Source of the DNA: Streptacidiphilus jiangxiensis
Lineage (GTDB): Bacteria > Actinomycetota > Actinomycetes > Streptomycetales > Streptomycetaceae
Reading direction: 5' to 3'
DNA length: 64,000 nt
NCBI RefSeq assembly: GCF_900109465.1
Contig: NZ_FOAZ01000001.1
Location: 571,926 to 635,925, forward strand
The notes beneath the pieces were generated by a model. It was not told where the DNA came from, did no database searches, and saw only the letters and a program-made list of their open reading frames with translations. Below are positions 1 through 6,914 of the stretch, one piece after another. A program made the translations under genes and the position numbers. Position 1 is the stretch's first letter. The number at the start of each line of letters is the position of its first letter.

Positions 1-40
1 GCGGTTCCGTGGCGGGCGAGCGCGGTTCTAGGGTCGATGC

Positions 41-1003
41 ATGTTCGCCGCCTATGCCGCACGTATCGCACCGGACGACCCGCTCAGTGGCCTGGAGCTC
101 GGGGAGCGCCCCGAGCCCGAGGCCCGGCCCGGGTGGAGTGTCGTCACCGTCAAGGCCGCCTCGCTCAACCACCACGATCTGTGGTCCCTGCGAGGTGTGG
201 GCCTGCCCGCCGAGAAGCTGCCGATGATCCTCGGGTGCGACGCTGCCGGTGTCGACGAGGACGGCAACGAGGTCGTCCTGCACTCGGTCATCGGCCAGAG
301 CGGCCACGGAGTGGGGCCCAAGGAGCCGCGGTCGATCCTGACCGAGCACTACCAGGGCAGCTTCGCCCAGAAGGTCGCCGTGCCGACCTGGAACCTGCTG
401 CCGAAGCCCGCCGAGCTCTCCTTCGAGGAGGCGGCGTGCCTGCCGACGGCGTGGCTGACGGCGTACCGGATGCTGTTCACCAACGCGGGGGTGAAGCCCG
501 GCGACACGGTGCTCGTGCAGGGCGCGGGCGGCGGCGTCGCGACGGCCCTGATCGTCCTGGGCAAGGCGGCCGGCCTGCGGGTCTGGACGACCAGCCGCGA
601 CGAGGCCAAGGGCGCGCGAGCCGTCGAACTGGGCGCGGACGCCTGGTTCCCGAGCGGCGCGCGGCTGCCGGAGCGGGTCGACGCCGTCATGGAGACGGTC
701 GGCGCGGCCACCTGGTCCCACTCCATCAAGTCGCTGCGCCCGGGCGGGACTCTGGTCATCTCCGGCGCGACGAGCGGCCCGAACCCGCCGGCCGCGGAGC
801 TGACCCGGATCTTCTTCCTGGAGCTGAAGGTGGTCGGCTCGACCATGGGCACGAAGGAGGAGCTGGGGCAGCTCCTGTCCTTCTGCCGGACCACGGGCGT
901 GCGGCCGGTCATCGACTCCGTCCTGCCGCTGTCCGAGGCGCGCGAGGGCTTCGCCCGCGTCGAGAAGGGCGACGTCTTCGGCAAGATCGTGCTGAAGCCG
1001 TAG
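41..1003 (+). CDS. Zinc-binding-type alcohol dehydrogenase / quinone oxidoreductase (MDR family)
   Basis: A 320-aa medium-chain dehydrogenase/reductase, the usual length for quinone-oxidoreductase-like members. The N-terminal half is a GroES-like domain (SLNHHDLWSLRG, ILGCDAAG). The C-terminal half is a Rossmann fold whose nucleotide loop reads GAGGGVATALIVLGKAAG near residues 165-182, followed by a basic TSRDEAK stretch that favours NADPH. The cysteine/histidine set of the catalytic-zinc enzymes is mostly absent, so I infer an NADPH-dependent reductase rather than a zinc alcohol dehydrogenase. The ATG at 41 gives the full family N-terminus. It is a single gene, followed directly by a strong hairpin. 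The substrate cannot be read from the sequence. Confidence 0.85.
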   Translation: MFAAYAARIAPDDPLSGLELGERPEPEARPGWSVVTVKAASLNHHDLWSLRGVGLPAEKLPMILGCDAAGVDEDGNEVVLHSVIGQSGHGVGPKEPRSILTEHYQGSFAQKVAVPTWNLLPKPAELSFEEAACLPTAWLTAYRMLFTNAGVKPGDTVLVQGAGGGVATALIVLGKAAGLRVWTTSRDEAKGARAVELGADAWFPSGARLPERVDAVMETVGAATWSHSIKSLRPGGTLVISGATSGPNPPAAELTRIFFLELKVVGSTMGTKEELGQLLSFCRTTGVRPVIDSVLPLSEAREGFARVEKGDVFGKIVLKP

Positions 1004-1010
1004 CCGTGTG

Positions 1011-1039
1011 AGGGGCGCGGGGCTGAGCCCCGCGCCCCT
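1011..1039. terminator. Perfect 13-bp hairpin between convergent genes
   Basis: Positions 1011-1023 (aggggcgcggggc) pair perfectly with 1027-1039 around a 3-base loop. It lies 7 bp after the oxidoreductase stop and 10 bp before the end of the convergent padR gene, so it probably terminates both. There is no T-tract, as is common in streptomycetes. The arm sequence is the same as the outer arm of the interspersed palindromes elsewhere in this window. Confidence 0.8.
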
Positions 1040-1049
1040 GCGGATGCGC

Positions 1050-2027
1050 CTACTGCCTGCGCAGGCGGCGGGCGGCGTCCGCCAGGACCGAGCGGGCGTG
1101 CTCGAGGGAGTCCGGCGTGACACCCGCGTCCCGGGCTCCGTCGCGGACCTCGTCGCGGAAACGGTCGAGGAGGCCGGTCAGCTCGCGCAGCGGCTCGCCG
1201 GACGGGTCGACGCGGGTCCACGGCGGGAGATCCTGCGGGGTGGCCGCCGGGGCGTCCGTGGGGGCGTCAGTCGGGGCATCCGTCGAGGCGTCCGTCGGTC
1301 CGTGGGACGCGGTGGACCAACGTGAGGAGTCGGCCAGGCCGCTGAGGGTCCTGGTGAGCTCCGAGAGACCCTCGGACAGGCCGGAGGGCCAGTCGCCGTT
1401 GCGGACGTGGGTCTTGATCTGCTCACCGATCCGCTGGGCCTCGCGGCGGGCCTGCTCGCGCACCGCGTGGGCCTGCTCCTTGGCCGCGCGGGCCTCCTCC
1501 TTCGCGGAGCGGGCCTGCTCCTTGGCCTCGCGGGTCTGCTCGCGGGCCTGCTCCTTGGCCTCGCGCCACTCCTCCTTGGCCTGCTGCCAGGCCTCGCGGT
1601 CGGTGCGCCAGGTGTCGTCGCCGAAGCGGACCTGGCGGCGCGACTCCTTGGCCGCGCGGCGCATCTCCTCGCGCAGGTCCTGCGCGGAGTCTCGGACGTC
1701 CTCGCGGATCTGGTCGGCGAGCTGGGAGACGGAGTCGTGGATCTCGGCCTCCAGCTCGGCGAGCTCCGCCGCGCGGGCCTCCAGCTCGGCGTGGCCGGCG
1801 GGAGTGATCCGGTAGACCTTCCGGCCGCCCTCCATCGTGTGCTCGACGAGGCCCTCCTGCTCCAACTTGGCCAGGCGGGGGTAGACGGTGCCGGCGGAGG
1901 GGGCGTAGAGCCCGTGGAAGCGCTCCTCCAGCAGGCGTATCACCTCGTAGCCGTGGCGCGGTGCCTCGTCCAGGAGCTTGAGCAGGTACAGGCGCAGGCG
2001 CCCATGGGCGAACACGGGGCGGCTCAT
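1050..2027 (-). CDS. PadR-family transcriptional regulator with long coiled-coil tail
   Basis: 325 aa. Residues 1-85 are a PadR winged-helix domain (RLYLLKLLDEAPRHGYEVIRLLEERF, YPRLAKLEQEGLVE, GRKVYRITPAG). Residues about 85-215 form a very long Glu/Ala/Arg-rich helix with repeating EQARxxxKEA units, predicted coiled coil and much longer than the dimerisation helices of classical PadR proteins. A low-complexity stretch of repeated DAPT units follows around residues 250-262. The start codon overlaps the stop of the upstream DUF4097 gene (ATGA at 2024-2027), so the two are translationally coupled. The regulator probably acts on the operator-like repeats upstream of the pair. Ligand unknown. Confidence 0.85.
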   Translation of the reverse strand: MSRPVFAHGRLRLYLLKLLDEAPRHGYEVIRLLEERFHGLYAPSAGTVYPRLAKLEQEGLVEHTMEGGRKVYRITPAGHAELEARAAELAELEAEIHDSVSQLADQIREDVRDSAQDLREEMRRAAKESRRQVRFGDDTWRTDREAWQQAKEEWREAKEQAREQTREAKEQARSAKEEARAAKEQAHAVREQARREAQRIGEQIKTHVRNGDWPSGLSEGLSELTRTLSGLADSSRWSTASHGPTDASTDAPTDAPTDAPAATPQDLPPWTRVDPSGEPLRELTGLLDRFRDEVRDGARDAGVTPDSLEHARSVLADAARRLRRQ

Positions 2028-2947
2028 GCCTCGTCAGCCCCCTTCTGGTGGTCGATCGCGAGCGGGGTGCTGTCGTGGGGTGTGGCAGTCTCGGCGGACG
2101 AGGGGACGGTGTCCTGCGGGCCCTCGTCCTCGTCGGGGCGGCGCAGCACCGCGACGGAGCCGGAGACCGTGGTGATCTTCAGGCGGTTGCTGCCGGAGCC
2201 CAGGGTGCCGGTGATGCGCTTCGCCCCCCAGGTGCTGCTCACCTGGAGCTGGTCGAAGGAGGAGGAGATGGAGCCGCTCGTCGTGTCGGCCCGGACCTGC
2301 GTGTCCGCGGGGGCGGGGATGCGGACGGCCACCTCGCCGGAGACATTGGTCAGCTCCACGTCGGCGGCCGCCGGACGGTCGAGGTCGACCGTCATCGCGC
2401 CGCTGACGCTGTTGGCCTTCAGCGCGCCGCTGGTTCCGGCGAAGACGGTGAGCGCGCCGGAGACAGTGTTGATCTTAAGCCCTCCGGACGTCCCGTGGGC
2501 CTCCACGGCGCCGGAAACCGTGTTCGCGTCGACGGGGCCGCTCACGCGCACCAGCGTCACGTCGCCGCTGGCGGTGTTGGTGCGCACCTTGCCGGCGATG
2601 CCGGACACGACGGTGTCCGAGGACGCGGCGCCGATCTCCACCTCGACCCCGGCGGGGACGACGAGGGAGACCACGGCCCGGCGCTTCTGCCGCCAGCCCT
2701 CGATCCAGTGGGAGAGGGCCTTCCACTGGAAGTCCTTCCATTGCAGATCCTCGTAGGTGATCAGCAACTCGCCGTCGTCGACGGTGACCTGGAGCGGTGC
2801 GCCGTCGAGCTCCGAGACCTCCAGGCGGGCGGGTGCCTCGCCGGCCACGACGTTCACGGCACCCGCGATCGTGCGGATCTTGACCCGCCGCACGGGCTCG
2901 CCGAAGGTGATCTTCTGCGGCTCGCTGACGGTCCACTGCTCGGACAT
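2024..2947 (-). CDS. DUF4097 family beta-strand repeat protein
   Basis: 307 aa from the ATG at 2947, chosen because a GGGGAG ribosome-binding site lies about 8 nt upstream; an in-frame GTG at 2992 would fall inside the promoter region. The protein is a series of short beta-strand repeats with the recurring signature N-T-x-S-G-x/D-V (for example INTVSGALTVF, ANSVSGAMTVDL, TTSGSISS), typical of DUF4097/DUF4098 right-handed beta-helix proteins. There is no signal peptide or membrane segment. DUF4097 genes are often paired with PadR or with envelope-stress genes; the biochemical role is unknown. Here it is the first gene of the operon with padR. Confidence 0.85.
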   Translation of the reverse strand: MSEQWTVSEPQKITFGEPVRRVKIRTIAGAVNVVAGEAPARLEVSELDGAPLQVTVDDGELLITYEDLQWKDFQWKALSHWIEGWRQKRRAVVSLVVPAGVEVEIGAASSDTVVSGIAGKVRTNTASGDVTLVRVSGPVDANTVSGAVEAHGTSGGLKINTVSGALTVFAGTSGALKANSVSGAMTVDLDRPAAADVELTNVSGEVAVRIPAPADTQVRADTTSGSISSSFDQLQVSSTWGAKRITGTLGSGSNRLKITTVSGSVAVLRRPDEDEGPQDTVPSSAETATPHDSTPLAIDHQKGADEA

Positions 2948-2990
2948 TCCGGACTCCCCGATACGACGACTGAACGACCTGTCGCTATTC

Positions 2991-3030
2991 ACGATATATC
3001 GCGCGGATCGAGAGTCAAGCTATATCGCGA
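2991..3030 (-). promoter_or_regulatory. Candidate promoter with duplicated PadR-type operator
   Basis: On the minus strand TTGACT (3018-3013) and TATCGT (2996-2991) lie 16 bp apart, a plausible -35/-10 pair for the DUF4097-padR operon. TATATCGCG occurs twice on the plus strand (2995-3003 and 3021-3029), and CGATATATCG at 2992-3001 is a perfect palindrome. The first copy covers the -10 element and the second lies just upstream of the -35, an arrangement suited to autorepression by the PadR protein. That PadR is the binder is inference. Confidence 0.55.
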
Positions 3031-3065
3031 AACTCAGGGTGCCTTCAGGGTCGCCCCCTACGTGA

Positions 3066-3245
3066 TCACTCCTCGTCCTCGTCGTCGAGCCGTGCCAGCC
3101 AGGTGGCCAGGCGCTCGATCGGCACCTCGAACTCGGGGTTGATGTCGACGAACTCCTGGAGCCGGTCGGCCAGCCAGTCGAAGCTGATCTCCTCCTCGCC
3201 GCGGCGGCTCTGCAGTTCCTCGATGCCTCGGTCGGTGAAGTACAC
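3066..3245 (-). CDS. DUF6104 family small protein
   Basis: A 59-aa acidic protein. The GTG at 3245 was chosen because the sequence from YFTDRGIEEL onward matches the conserved actinobacterial DUF6104 family end to end, and a GGAG sits about 8-10 nt upstream. Conserved features are the N-terminal YFTDRGIEEL, a central FDWLADRLQEFVD and the tail LATWLARLDDEDEE. No signal peptide or membrane helix. Function unknown. It is transcribed away from the fxs/VMAP cassette, with which it shares an intergenic region of about 150 bp. Confidence 0.75.
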   Translation of the reverse strand: MYFTDRGIEELQSRRGEEEISFDWLADRLQEFVDINPEFEVPIERLATWLARLDDEDEE

Positions 3246-3401
3246 GGTTGGTGCTCCGCAGTCGGTGTGTTCCGGTGGGGTAGGGATGATCCCCGCTGCT
3301 GCGAGGGTACGGGAGTGCCGGGGGTTTCTCCGCGCGTCCACCGGGCGATAATGCTGCCGCGGCGTCAACTCGCTTGACTGCGCCGAACCCTGGGGGGATC
3401 C

Positions 3402-3950
3402 GTGAGCGAGGCCAGGAAGATCGAACTGCCCGACGGCACCGTCGTCTGGGCGCGGGTGAGCGCCTTCGACGGTCCCGGCGGCCCCGGATCCGGCGCTCCG
3501 GGCCCCGGCGGCCCCGGTCACGGCGGTCCCGGGCCGGACCGCCCCAGCGAGGTCGGCGCCCGGGAGCGGGCCGCCCGCGCCGCCGAGGCGGCGGCGGACG
3601 CGGCCGCGGAGAGCCTCCAGGGGATGGCCGAGACGATCAAGGGCGTGGCCGCCTCGGTGCACGCGGCCACCGAGCACCTCGCCCCGGACGAGATCGGCGT
3701 CGAGTTCGGGCTGGAGCTCAGCGGTTCGCCGGGCCACCTGGTCGCGATGCTGGCCAGCGGCGAGGCCAGGATGACCTTCAAGGTCTCGCTCAAATGGTGC
3801 CCTGGGGCGTCCGCTCGGCACGCCGCCACAGCCGCCACAGCCGCCGCGCCGACCGCCGCCGTCCCGCCCGCGCGGCCCGCGCCGACGCCCGCCCTCGACG
3901 GACCCGCCGCACCCGCCGCACCGGACGGACCCCGCGGACAGGCGGAGTGA
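3402..3950 (+). CDS. Trypsin-co-occurring domain 1 protein (CU044_2847 family)
   Basis: 182 aa. The N-terminus (KIELPDGTVVWARV) and the segment from about residue 75 to 132 (ETIKGVAASVHAATEH, PDEIGVEFGLELS, MTFKVSLKW) match the small beta-rich family annotated CU044_2847 or Trypco1, encoded next to trypsin-like proteases in actinobacteria. Between them lies a Gly/Pro-rich insert (about 24-46), and the C-terminal 50 residues are Ala/Pro-rich linker. The GTG start is preceded by GGGGGGA. Its stop overlaps the start of the protease gene, so the two are coupled, which supports a partner or substrate/adaptor role. The exact function is not known; this is the first gene of the cassette. Confidence 0.75.
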   Translation: MSEARKIELPDGTVVWARVSAFDGPGGPGSGAPGPGGPGHGGPGPDRPSEVGARERAARAAEAAADAAAESLQGMAETIKGVAASVHAATEHLAPDEIGVEFGLELSGSPGHLVAMLASGEARMTFKVSLKWCPGASARHAATAATAAAPTAAVPPARPAPTPALDGPAAPAAPDGPRGQAE

Positions 3951-5848
3951 GCCAGGGCCAGGCCGGGGAGCAGGAGCCGCTCGGGCGGGAGGAGCTGCTG
4001 GCGGTCCGCGAGGCGATCGTCCGGCTCGCCAAGGCCGCCACCGTCCGGATCCAGCACCCGGACCTCGCCTGGCCGGACACCCCCGAGAACCGGCGCTTCG
4101 TCTGGGGGAGCGGTTTCTTCGTCGCGCCCGGCTGGGTGCTCACCGACGCTCACGTGCTGTGGCCGAGGGGCGAGGGGACGGAACCCTGGCGCGGTGACGG
4201 CGAGGTCGGCCTGGCCCTGGCGGACAACCGGCTGCTGCGCGGCCGCTGGGCCGCCGCCCTTCCGGGGCGGCGGGTGGCGCCGGACCACCCGGACGGGCTG
4301 TATCCGTGGCCGGACCTGGCGCTGGTCCGGGTGACCGGCGAGGCGCCGGACCACCCGTGCGTCTGGCTCGACGAGTTCCCGCCGCCGCCCGGCACCGAGG
4401 TGACCCTGTGCGGCCGGTCGAGCTACTACGACGGCTACTACGCGGAGTGGGACCACCTCGCCGGGATCGGCGGCCACGACGGTGCATTTCCGCGGCCGCG
4501 ACTGCAGCTCACCGGCGCCGACCTTCCGCACGGCAGCTCCGGCGGCCCGGTCGTGGACCGGTACCGGGGAAGCGTGTGCGCCGCGGTGACCGCCAGGGCC
4601 GGCGAGTACCGCCCGGGCGGCGTGGCGAGCCCGATGCACGGGCTGCGCGAGCTGGCCTCGGCGCTCGGTCCGCTCCGTCCCGGGCTCGCCGACGTGGCCC
4701 GCTACCAGCTCGACGAAGGGCTCGGCCTCGAACCGGACGAGCTGTTCCGGCGGATCTGGTCCGAGCACGACCGCTACCACGCCCGGCACACCGCCTGGGT
4801 GGACCTGGTCGCCCGGTTGCGCCGAGGGATCCCCGGACCGGATCCGCGCTGGCTCACCCGGCTCCGCGCCGGCCTGGCCCGGTTGCCCGCACCGCCGCCG
4901 GGCGTCCCGCTCGGTCTGGTCGAGCGCCTGCGTCCGGGACAGCTGCCCACGCCCCTGTTCGCGCCCCGGCTGTGGCGTGACGGGCTGGACCTGCTGGTCG
5001 GGCTGTGGGGTGCGGACACGGTGGAGCTCGCGGAGCGCTACTGCCGGCTGGCCGCCGACTGGGAGGAGGAGCGCGCCCCCCGCGGCCGGGTCGTGGTCCA
5101 GGTCGACACCTCGGTGCTCGACGACGACGCCTACCTCTGCACGGTCGACCGGTTCCAGGGCGGCGAACACGCCATGCGCTACGCGGCGTCCAACTCGGCG
5201 GTGCCCGAGTCCGGGTTGCTGGAGTTGCTGGGCGACCCGCTCGGCCGGGCCCTGCTCGACGCCGAGCAGGGCGGCGCGCCGGCCGAGGTGGAACTGCGGC
5301 TGCCCCGCAGACTGTTCGAGCTCCCGGTCCACGAGCTGCGCACGGGTGGTGGCGCGGGCGCGCCGATCGGTGAGCGCCACCCGGTGACGGTGCGCGACGT
5401 CGACGGCGGCGCGGAGGTGACCGTGAGGGCCCTGCACCGCTGGCAGGCGCTGGAGGCAGGCCCGCTGCAGCCGCTGCTGGTGCCGCTGGGGCGCGACGTC
5501 GGCCGCGCGGCGGTGCGGGCGGCGGTGCGGGCGGGGGACCGGACGGTCCCGCTGTGGCGCGGTTCGGTGCGCTCGGGGGCCGGCGCGACGGTGCTGGACG
5601 AGGCGTGGACGGCCGGGCATCGGGTGCTGCTGTGGACCCGGGGGACCGGCCCGGAGGAGGAGTTCGGCAGCGCGCTGTCCGCCCGGCTGAAGGCCGTGAC
5701 GCTGGACCAGATCCCGCAACTCGCACGCGATTTGCGTGCGGACGCAAGTGGCGGGGAAAGCGTCTGGGCGAGGGCCTTGGTGGTGTTGTATGACAGACCG
5801 GAGGAGACCGCCGACGAGCAGGCGCCCCTGCTGCCGGCCCTGGCCTGA
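3947..5848 (+). CDS. Trypsin-like serine protease with VMAP-type C-terminal domain
   Basis: 633 aa from GTG 3947, which overlaps the previous stop. Residues 20-245 are a trypsin/HtrA-like protease domain with a complete triad: H69 (LTDAHVL), D123 (WPDLALVRV) and S198 (GSSGGPVV). No signal peptide is present, so it should act in the cytoplasm. The middle (about 245-385) is helical, and the C-terminal part contains ELRLPRRLFELPVHELR and RHPVTVRDV near 440-495, resembling the C-terminal domain of VMAP (vWA-MoxR-associated) proteins. Together with the next two genes it forms the VMAP-MoxR-vWA trio proposed for NTP-dependent bacterial conflict systems, in which the VMAP subunit carries the effector, here a protease. 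Target unknown. Confidence 0.8.
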   Translation: MSQGQAGEQEPLGREELLAVREAIVRLAKAATVRIQHPDLAWPDTPENRRFVWGSGFFVAPGWVLTDAHVLWPRGEGTEPWRGDGEVGLALADNRLLRGRWAAALPGRRVAPDHPDGLYPWPDLALVRVTGEAPDHPCVWLDEFPPPPGTEVTLCGRSSYYDGYYAEWDHLAGIGGHDGAFPRPRLQLTGADLPHGSSGGPVVDRYRGSVCAAVTARAGEYRPGGVASPMHGLRELASALGPLRPGLADVARYQLDEGLGLEPDELFRRIWSEHDRYHARHTAWVDLVARLRRGIPGPDPRWLTRLRAGLARLPAPPPGVPLGLVERLRPGQLPTPLFAPRLWRDGLDLLVGLWGADTVELAERYCRLAADWEEERAPRGRVVVQVDTSVLDDDAYLCTVDRFQGGEHAMRYAASNSAVPESGLLELLGDPLGRALLDAEQGGAPAEVELRLPRRLFELPVHELRTGGGAGAPIGERHPVTVRDVDGGAEVTVRALHRWQALEAGPLQPLLVPLGRDVGRAAVRAAVRAGDRTVPLWRGSVRSGAGATVLDEAWTAGHRVLLWTRGTGPEEEFGSALSARLKAVTLDQIPQLARDLRADASGGESVWARALVVLYDRPEETADEQAPLLPALA

Positions 5849-5893
5849 GGCCGCGACGGAGCGGGGCGGGCGCCCGGAGGAGAGGGTGGGGGA

Positions 5894-6910
5894 GTGGCAG
5901 GGGTGAACGAGAGAACATCCGACTGGCTGATCTACCGAGGGGTCGGCGAACCGCACAACGGGGTGGGCGAGCGGCTTCCCGACCCCCCGCCGTGGCGTGC
6001 CTTCGTCGGCCGGGTGCCCGATCCGGAGCCGGAGCCGCCGCAGGAGGCGGACCAGTTCCGCAGGCTCGGCGTCCACGCGGGCAGCGCCGGGATCTACCAG
6101 CCGACCTCGGCGGAGGTGGAGGCCGTCAACGCCGCCCTCTACCTGCGTCGGCCCCTGCTCATCACCGGTGCGCCGGGCGTGGGGAAGTCCACCCTCGCCT
6201 ACGCCGTGGCGCACGAGCTGAAGCTGGGCAGGGTGCTCCGGTGGCCGATCGTGAGCAGTTCGGTGCTGCAGGAGGGCCTGTACTCCTACGACGCGGTCGG
6301 ACGGCTCCAGGACGCCAACCTGCGCGGCGGGCAACCGCGTTCCATCGGGTCCTTCCTGCGCCTCGGCCCGCTCGGGACGGCGCTGCTGCCCGCGTCCAGG
6401 CCGCGCGTGATCCTCGTCGACGAGCTGGACAAGAGCGACATCGACCTGCCCAACAACCTCCTCAACGTGCTGGAGGAGGGCACCTTCGGCATCCCCGAGC
6501 TGGCGCGCATCGGCGAGGAGAGCCCCGCGGTGGAGGTGCTGACGGACGATCCCGGCCGCAGCGTCACCGTCGAGCAGGGGCAGGTCGCCTGCCACGCCTT
6601 TCCGCTGGTGATGCTGACCAGCAACGGTGAGCGCGAGTTCCCCTATCCGCTGCTGCGCCGCTGCATCCAGCTGCAGGTCACCCCGCCGGACGCGCGGCGC
6701 CTGGCGGCGATGGTCCGCGCCCACCTGGGCGAGGACGCGGTGGCGTCGGCGGCCGGCCTGATCGGCGAGTTCCTGGAGCGCAGCCACGACGGGCTGCTCG
6801 CCACGGACCAGCTGCTCAACGCGATCTACCTCACCCAGCAGGTCAACGGCGCCAGCGAGCGGACCGCCCTGGCCGACCGGCTGATGCAGCGACTCGACCG
6901 GCCGAGGTGA
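5894..6910 (+). CDS. MoxR-like AAA+ ATPase
   Basis: 338 aa. Walker A is GAPGVGKST at residues 92-100 and Walker B VILVDELDKSD from 172. A sensor-1-like TSNGEREFPYPLLRRC segment follows, with the arginines expected of a ring-forming AAA+ protein. The first 60 residues are a Pro-rich extension containing WLIYRGVGEPH, typical of the MoxR proteins found next to SAV_2336-type genes. It lies 45 bp after the protease gene and only 4 bp before the vWA protein gene. MoxR ATPases usually remodel or activate a vWA partner; here the neighbour is that partner, so I infer ATP-driven control of the protease complex. Confidence 0.88.
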   Translation: MAGVNERTSDWLIYRGVGEPHNGVGERLPDPPPWRAFVGRVPDPEPEPPQEADQFRRLGVHAGSAGIYQPTSAEVEAVNAALYLRRPLLITGAPGVGKSTLAYAVAHELKLGRVLRWPIVSSSVLQEGLYSYDAVGRLQDANLRGGQPRSIGSFLRLGPLGTALLPASRPRVILVDELDKSDIDLPNNLLNVLEEGTFGIPELARIGEESPAVEVLTDDPGRSVTVEQGQVACHAFPLVMLTSNGEREFPYPLLRRCIQLQVTPPDARRLAAMVRAHLGEDAVASAAGLIGEFLERSHDGLLATDQLLNAIYLTQQVNGASERTALADRLMQRLDRPR

Positions 6911-6914
6911 CCCG

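Noticed and set aside
3374..3946. Upstream extension of the VMAP protease frame to position 3374
   Set aside because: This part overlaps the Trypco1 gene in another frame and is Arg/Gly-rich filler; the GTG at 3947 overlapping the previous stop is the natural start.
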